A stretch of DNA of 64,000 nt from Crotophaga sulcirostris. Lineage: Eukaryota > Chordata > Aves > Cuculiformes > Crotophagidae. The notes below the pieces were generated by a model that saw only the letters and a list, made by a program, of their open reading frames with translations, did not search any database and was not told where the DNA came from. The stretch's first letter is position 1; each line of letters begins with the position of its first letter. Location: contig VYZB01000015.1 in assembly GCA_013397455.1 (NCBI GenBank), forward strand, positions 2,637,768-2,701,767. The letters run 5' to 3'. Positions 56,239 through 64,000 of this stretch are shown in pieces. The translations under genes and the position numbers were made by a program.

Positions 56239-58889
56239 ATTCCAGCATATGATGACTGTATCTGTTACCTGTGCTTCCTTCACGCTTCTGCTTGACTATT
56301 ACAGTGCACAGTGTTTGGTCAAGACAGCCAGGTTTTTGGAAAACCTAGCTATTGGTTCACGATTGCCTGCTTACACAGAAAACAGACACTTTACTTAAAT
56401 TTCCAGCTCAGATCAGCATGTGCTGCTGGTTCTTTTCTGTATGTACTCAGTATCCTGAAACCAGGCTACCTCAATGTTACCCAAGCTCTGGACACGTTTG
56501 ATGATTCTTCATCAGGCCAGTGAAACCTTTTCCCAAGAGACAGAGACAGCTCATTCATACAAAAGAGTAAACTTTCTCAGAAATGAATTTCAAATAAGTA
56601 AATTTCAGACTTCTTTCTGCTTACATGGAACATCCTTTGCAACAGCTGGGGAAAAAAGTAAATCCTTAAGTAGCATAGAAAGCAATAATATCCATCCCTT
56701 TGAAAGATCATGATAGAAGGAACAAACCACAAGAGCTACCTTAAGGTGACCAGACCTTACTGTGATGATGGCACTACTGTTAGAACTTAACCTGAATAAG
56801 GATGGAAGTCCTTTGAGATTCTTTTCAAGAAAATGTACAAAGATGTCTCTTAAAGATTCAGCCTTTTAAAGTCTTCGTCTATTAGGTGCAAGACGCTTAA
56901 AAACTGTCCGTCAAGGAAAGAAATTAGAAGGGAAAAAAGTGCTTTTCTTCCTGTCTCCTTTTTTCCCCCCCTTCTAAGAAACTCAGCACCGGGTTCTCTC
57001 TTTACGCATTCCCTTCTATTAAGTAACAATCAATTCCCCTGAATCAATGCCATTTCTCATTTCTTTTTCTCTCTTTAAAAAAGGGCTTCTGTAGAAGAGC
57101 CTACAGCAGTAGATATTTCAAGCAGTTGCAGTGTGGCACTGCCACTATTCTTGTCATTTTCAGAATGACATGAACACCTACAGTGAAACCAGCTCAGGTC
57201 TTGCTCATTTCTAGCCCCAAAATTCAGAAAAGTTGGAAGTGAAAACACTTTCTAGTTCTGCTTCTTTGAAGACTCAGCAATACAGAATTTGAGTTACATT
57301 TTTAAGTCCTTTAATAAAAATGAAATTCTGAAGAAGCTGATTTCCTTTTGCTTCCCCTCTGTTCCAGGGTTAATAACAGTGTCTGTGTGTATAACACACA
57401 GGGATTGTGATTAAACCAATACAAGTATTTTAGGTTTTCACTTAGGCAAAAATTGCTTCAAGGTAATGAAGAGCCAGGTTTGACATATTTACACACACAA
57501 AAGAGTGGCCCCTTTTATAGTGATTTACTGCCATAATACAATTCTCTGCTTTTATTTCAGATTATGTAAAGGAAGGGGAAAACCCATGTAATTCATATTT
57601 TCAATTTCTAAATTATCTAACACATGCTGAATGCTGAGGTGCATTCAGATATCTTACAATTTAAGAAATGGCACAATAAAGGAACTCAAGTGCTCTCAAC
57701 ATCTTTGACTACAAAATTTCTAGTGCAAGTAAGGACTGAACACATTAATTGCCTATTAAGAACAGGTCTCCTTTTCTTTGACATCTTCTGCAAGTTCAAA
57801 GTAGTAAACCAGGAGTTAAACACCATCAAACTCAATCTTGCATAACAACAGGTTCTCAGCTCTCTTTTTATACTGTCTCATGATAAAATAATATTACAGT
57901 TATTTTGATACACAAGTATTCTTTGCCTGTTTTCAAGCACACAATAATCTTTTCAAGGGAAAGTAGAAGTGGCAAGGAAATGTGCACAATATAAAAATTA
58001 TAAAGCTCTAAAATGACAACTTTGAAACTTACATTAGTTATCCACTTGGTAATACATGAGGTGTATTTGAAGCTGAAAAATGTTCTTGAATAAACGAGTT
58101 TACTTTTATTTTTAGAAACATTAATACAAACACAATAGAAGTACTCCCTGTAACTAAAACTGAATCAGAGAGATGCAGGCCTCAAAATAAAAACAGCCCT
58201 GCATAACATGTAAATAGGGTCAGCAATAGCACTGATAAAATTCATGAAAGTTGTGGGTCATCTCCTCATCAAACTGGTGTCAGCCTACCCCTTTAATTAA
58301 ACCAGGTCAATCAGCATCATTATTTAAGAGCAGAAAAAGTATATAAAAAACCACGGATGCCTCCCCTGTCATAAGGATCGTATTACTTACAATTTTGATG
58401 TTTTATAGTCTACTATGGCAGTGTTAGTTGTCACATTGTGCTTGGTTCCTATGGCAGTAACCATACAAACACATTTCACTGTAACTGGGGAAAAAAAGGT
58501 AACATCCTATTTTACACAAATAAGGCCTATTGCTTAAGAAAAGGATACAAAATAATCCAATACACTAGGAAAGAGAAGGGAAATTTCTATTCCTAGTTTG
58601 TTTGGGTTTGGGATTGTTTTATATCATACGAGAAGCAGAATTTCAAATCACTTCTCAACTTTCCAGTTTAATCTACACGGCATCAGGATACAGCAAGCAG
58701 TTACATTGTTTTTTAAATGCAAGCACTTATTGTTCATCACAAGCACGCTTGCAAACACAGAGGTCTCCCCCACTACATTGAACACTTTCATCAATAAATT
58801 CGCAAGACTGTGTATTAACAGTCTTCAAATGCACAAACCATCCTTTTCTAAACTCAGCTTGAATATTTAATAGTAAAATAAATAAATAT

Positions 58890-58939
58890 NNNNNNNNNNN
58901 NNNNNNNNNNNNNNNNNNNNNNNNNNNNNNNNNNNNNNN
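58890..58939. other. Assembly gap (50 N)
   Basis: Exactly 50 unknown bases lie within intron 3. A round number such as this usually marks a gap of estimated or arbitrary size, so distances across it are not reliable. Confidence 0.98.
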
Positions 58940-60697
58940 ACTATTTTCTTCTAAAATAAAGCAACCTAAAGCTCAGTTACAAGTTATATTGTCTTCATTA
59001 AAGATTAAGCTTACTATTACTTATTCAAAAGATACAGGGAATAGCAGAGGGCATCAGTGAAGTGCACCAAGAAGTTTCGTTCGTGAAGAATTGCTAATTT
59101 CTTAATGATACTGAGAACTTTAAGAAAAAGTATCTAGTTTCTGAGCTCATTTAAAGTTCATAAGTCAAAGTAACACACAATACTTTAAAAGAAACACTGT
59201 CCATCTGAAATATAATTGGAAGCTAATGATTTTCCTTTCTGCATTTTCTCCACTTTCTAAAAAAATATGGTTTTTATCTTTCCTATCTGTTGGCATGAAG
59301 TAATTTTATTTATTCCAAACATGCAGAGCGGGAATTTAAAAGAAAACTTGGTTTCCCTTTTATAATTATGAAGGGGAAAAAAAGGTAAATAAAAGATGTA
59401 CCAGCCCTAAGATATGCAGTCAGATTTTCAGATCTTCAAAGGTTTGTAAGGACCCAAGCAAGTAGGTGGGCAGCAAGTGAAGTTTTCACAAGCACATCAA
59501 CACTTAGGCATTTGCTTCCCACTGAATTCAGTGCAAGTCCCTCACCCAACCACACAACCTGCCCGGGTGTAGTGGAAGATGTTATTTAGCATCTCTTTGT
59601 AACATTAAATGCCTTTGAAAATAGGGACTCTGACAACAAGGAACAATTCATAACTCACCATATACGCTTCAAACTTCCTTAACTTAACAAATTAATTTTT
59701 AAATCAGAACATATATAAATAAAACTTTTTAATGTATTCAGTATATTTAAGGTACTTTTTACTTAATAAAAAAACACCCCCAGGAATTCCAATTTTCATC
59801 CAAATACAGTGGATCAAAGTACAAATACAAACACATGAGTAGAAATTAATACATTTTCTAGTAAACGTCTTTCAATATTTTCCAACAAAAAACCCTTAAG
59901 TCTTTCTAAAAAAAGGAGTGGGGTATGTGTGTTACTGCACTACCTGGCTGCTCAAATAACTGTGCTGATGTACTGATCCTCCCCACTGGAAAAAGAAATA
60001 CCACATTCAGGCAGTCAGCACAGAAATTATTGCAGTGGTAGCAGAAGCCACCACCCTCTACTGGAAATCAGCCTGCCCAAGTCTCTGCCAAGTAAATGTA
60101 ATCCTGCTTCAGGCAAAATTAGTCAGGTTAGTTTAGATAGTTTAAGTGAGGAGTTGAGCTAACTTGGCTTACTTTGCCTACAGAAGAGCAGGAAATGATC
60201 CCAATAAACTACTCATCCACCCCTGCTACAATTCTGAATCCCGCAGAGGTCAGCAGCCACCAGCTGGGAGCGGTGAAGCTTTGTTAACTACAGTTTTATT
60301 AAGATCTTTGTCTAACATCAACAACTGAAATAAACTGGCTGATGCTGTGCTGTCATCAACAAGGCATTTACAAAAGATCCCTCAGGTGAGCAGGTTGTAG
60401 AGGGAGCAGCGCGCGCCAGCTGGTGAGGGGCGATGGTCAGCGAGGACAGATCCAGCTGGTGAGGTCTGTCTGTACGTCCTCAGAGTAAAGGCTGTCCTGC
60501 AATTCCAAACTACTATTGTGAACAGTTGTAATTAAATTTTAAGAGACAGCTGGTTTAACAATCGTTTTTCTTGACTAGTCTCAAATCCATGTCTTACACA
60601 AGCTGTGCTGCATCAACCTTGACCAATATGAACATGGGCCAGAGCCCAGATGCACTTCTAGCACTCTGTATCTTCACCACCGAAGAAATACATAACT

Positions 60698-60822
60698 GAG
60701 TTTGTCTGGTAGTTTTTTTAGGTTTTTGTATTGTAGTTTTTTGGGTTTTGTTTTGTTGTTGGTGCAGTTTTTTGTTAGTTTTGGTTTCAGTGGGTTTTGT
60801 TTGTTTATTTGTTTTTTTAATG
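60698..60822. repeat. T/G-rich low-complexity tract
   Basis: About 125 bases are almost free of C and rich in T runs split by G (GTAGTTTTTTTAGG, TTTTGGGTTTTGTTTTGTTG, GGGTTTTGTTTGTTTATTTG). The open frame across it (60702-60920, plus) is a compositional artefact full of Phe, Leu and Gly. It may be a decayed microsatellite or a reversed A-rich tail. Confidence 0.75.
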
Positions 60823-63800
60823 GATCAGAGGCTCTAACTCATGCCCCAAATAATCTAAACGTTTATTCCGGGTACCTTCCTTTGGGAAAGGATATGGAAA
60901 ATATTATTAAATATTTTTAAAAGCTTTAAGCTCCTGGGAGCAGGGGCATACCAGATGAATTACAACAAACTTATGCAAGATACACAAGCAACTAACTACA
61001 CTTCTAGGCAGCAAATTTTTACAACACATGGCTGACTTAAAACCAACATGGCACGGCCATTATAGGGAAGAGATGGTTTTTAAAAAGGAAATAAAAGTAC
61101 CTTTAGAACTGCATGTATCAAGTTACATCTTATCAAAACAACCTCATATGTAAGTATTTTGTCATGCTAAAGTAAGACACAGAAAGAATTTGAAAAGAGG
61201 AAAAATATTGGGGAAAAAGGGATTTAAGACTGTAATAAAAAAAAGTGAAATAGTGTGGAAGGAGGACACTGATTTAGGAGGTAGAGTGACAACTGGGAGG
61301 GGTCTGTACTCTCTCTTAAACACACTAGGCTTATAACAAGGGGGAAAGATTAGCAAGAAAACTGAACAAAATTAAGTTTCCTAAAGTCAGAAAATACAAA
61401 AAATAACAGGAAAGCACATCCAAGTACAAAGCACACGTCAGGCAAAGCGCTGAGGGCAAGGAAGGCCTCAGCAAGAGGATGCTGACAGCGTGTGTGCACA
61501 AGTGGCAGGGAAGGCAGGTGATGCTGTCAAGCCTTGGCCACAGTACATGTGCAGCAGCTGACCCTGTCAGAAAGCACAAAGAGAACTTTTTGCTTGGTAC
61601 AGATTAATAGGAGACGAAGGAGAAATTGAAATGAAATAGGAGCATGAAGACTACAAATTGTAACAGATGACTGAGAGGAGGCTGGAGTAAAAGCCTGCAA
61701 ATTTCCCTCCCAGCCTGCTTACAGATATACTATAGGATAATGGTGTAATAAAATTGTCAAGTGGAGGCGAGCACCACATTCCTGGCTTGAGATTGCTCTC
61801 TGAACGTTAAGAACGAGTTCCATTCCACCATAAAAACTCTGATGAGAGGGAAAAGGAAAAATAAAGAATAAAACAACAGTCATATTAAACCCTGCTTTGC
61901 CGGGGGTCGGCTGACTTTGCATAAGTCACTTTGCTTTTAATTGACATCTGTAAGAAGGGAACAGTGGCATTTTATGATGTACCCAAGTCCTAGAAGAGTG
62001 CGGCACTGCTCAACTGCAGTAGCTTACTGAACATAAATCTACATGATAAAAATGTCTCATCAAATGAACCTCCAAATCTTCTTAGATCTGGAAAACTACA
62101 AAACAGATTGATGAAAAAAATTAAGTTAACAATGACTTCAAGCAGCTTTTATCAAATCTCATGCCCTTCTGGACTACCAAATTCAGTAATATCAAAGACA
62201 CATAGTTTTACAAGTAACTTTTCAGCAACAGTGTCCTTGTAAGCAGTGGCTCATGCACCCCAGCGTTATCTTCCTAGTCCTGCAATCCCCCAGCACAGCC
62301 TTCTGCCACATGGCTTCCTAAGAATTTATGGGCTACACAGTGAACGTGAGCAAGCTAAGAAATTTCTGAGTTGTTTAAAATAATTACTAGGCAGCAGAAC
62401 ACCCGCCAGCATATTCTTTCTGTACTTTCTCCTGCCCCAGAAAAAAATCAAGAGGGAGAGCCAAAGAGATTCTGGAATCTTTTCTTCAGCCTATGATTTC
62501 AAGTTTGTACTACCCTCAAGATATTTTTTAAGTAAAATAACTAAATGTTTAAAGTGTAAAGATGGCGAAAATACATACTTTCATTTCAGGTTTTTACAAC
62601 TGCTGACTGAAAATTAGGAAGTGGTTAAAGTAAACTTCTGTAATTTCATGATGCAACAGAAAACCCCTGTTATAGCAGTGATTACATCATCCCTGCACTG
62701 TTGCTGCCTACCGGCTGAGAGCACTGGTAGTCTGAAACAGTACATAAAGAAACCTAAAACTACAGTTGTTTTATTTTTAGCCATCCATTCATAATACTAC
62801 TTCATTTTGATGAAACAGTGATACCCATAAAAAAAAAAAGAGTATTATAAAGGCAGATTTCAGCTGCTATTATACAATGACATCAAGGAAATGACCTTAA
62901 TTTTGTGATCAAAAAACATGTAAAGGGAAGAACAAAGAATAAATATACGTATCAATAACAGTGAAAAAAAAAGACATAAAATATGGTTTCTTATTGTAAT
63001 ATACAGTTAAATGCAATTACAAGAGAGCTTCAAAATTTGTTTTACCTCACAATAGGCTAGAATAAAACAAAAAAAAAGCTTGTGACTAATAGCCTGTGGC
63101 TAATCTAGTAACAAGGGACTATGGCTAATTAGCCTCTCAATAAGGAAAAGATAAGCAACAACTTACAATCAGTAAAAAGTTTTAGTTACAAGCATGCCCT
63201 AGAACGCAGCCCCTCCCATGAAGTTAAACTGAAGATGTAATTTCAGTATCACCCACAGTATCATCAGTATTTCAGTCATCATCCAAAGTGTCAAATTTTT
63301 TTACAACCAGATATGTATCTGTAGAAATTCATAGAAAAATAGGTATATCTGTACCATACCTGTAACTTCTCTGTTTTAGAAATCCAACACTGTCAGACTA
63401 ATCTATGCTACAACTAGATTGGCCCTTTCTGAACTAGGCTTTTAAACTGTGATGTTTCACAGGCACCAAATTGTGCTACAACATTAGGCACGTGGTACTT
63501 ACACACACGCAGGTACTTCTGTCAGGTATTGACAGGAGTTTTAGCCTTAGACTGAGCAAACCAACACAAGGTGCTGACAGACATGCACCAGCTGATAAAA
63601 ATCAGACAATTGAAGCTGTCACCACCCAGCTGCCTGCCCCTCCCTTTTGATAAATGTGGCTGTTCCTAAATGAAGGCAGCTGATGTACTCCTGAATCAGC
63701 CCCCGAATCACTGCTGCTCTCAGCCCAGTGTATTCAAGGAAGCAGAGACAATTTTACCTGAAATAGTTAGGTGGCTCAAGAGCTTACTCATATGCCCATC

Positions 63801-64000
63801 TGACATCACCACTTGGAAAGTGATGCAGATGTAATACAATAGCTTCATAACAGCAAGAGCTTCAGCCAGCTGATTTCTGACTGTGACTACATGTCTGGCA
63901 GAACCAACAGCCTCTGAAATCTGCTCAGAAAAGGCCCTACCAGTACTCCCTTGAACAGTCTGCAAGCGGCGCCGTTTGGATTTATGCAGATTGTACGTGT

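Noticed and set aside
60702..60920. 72-codon plus frame beginning MSGSFFRFLYCSF
   Set aside because: It is translated T/G low-complexity DNA; the hydrophobic character comes from TTT and TTG codons.

Overview
This window is vertebrate nuclear DNA, most likely from a bird. It is AT-rich, has split genes with GT-AG introns, and contains several 3' fragments of CR1 retroposons, the typical avian LINE. The protein it encodes is close to mammalian ARID2 but differs at many linker positions. A 50-base run of N marks an assembly gap. I cannot name the species; a galliform such as chicken is plausible but unproven.

The whole window lies inside one gene, ARID2 (BAF200), on the minus strand. ARID2 is the subunit that defines the PBAF form of the SWI/SNF chromatin remodeller. 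I could place 17 consecutive coding exons, which match exons 4 to 20 if numbering follows the 21-exon human gene. They run from 42540 down to 2233. Every junction is GT-AG, every phase agrees with its neighbour, and the joined sequence is 5,070 nt: 1,689 whole codons plus a split codon at each end, with no stop. Exons 1-3 (start codon and most of the ARID domain) should lie beyond the right edge, and the last exon (C-terminal tail of about 47 residues, stop and 3' UTR) beyond the left edge. No promoter, start codon or polyadenylation site of this gene was found.

Layout from right to left, which is the direction of transcription: 64000-42541, large intron 3 with two CR1 fragments, the N gap and low-complexity tracts; 42540-38527, exons 4-6 (end of ARID, start of the helical-repeat region); 38526-30804, intron 6; 30803-28365, exons 7-11, a compact cluster coding the armadillo-like region; 27086-23780, exons 12-14 coding the RFX-type winged helix; 23400-20549, the giant exon 15, a 950-codon disordered Gln/Ser/Thr/Val-rich segment; 20548-12830, intron 15; 12829-6750, exons 16-18 coding two C2H2 zinc fingers; 2536-2233, exons 19 and 20 with the conserved C-terminal region; 2232-1, part of intron 20 with an old CR1 copy.

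I found no second convincing gene, tRNA, retrovirus, CRISPR array or undescribed system. Most other open frames are short, low in complexity, or antisense shadows of ARID2 exons. The points worth a second look are modest: the two intron-split zinc fingers, the repeated Val/Ile-Thr-Val motif in exon 15, a rapidly diverging linker at exons 11-12, adjacent CR1 insertions, and a few intronic blocks with unusual composition or open frames.
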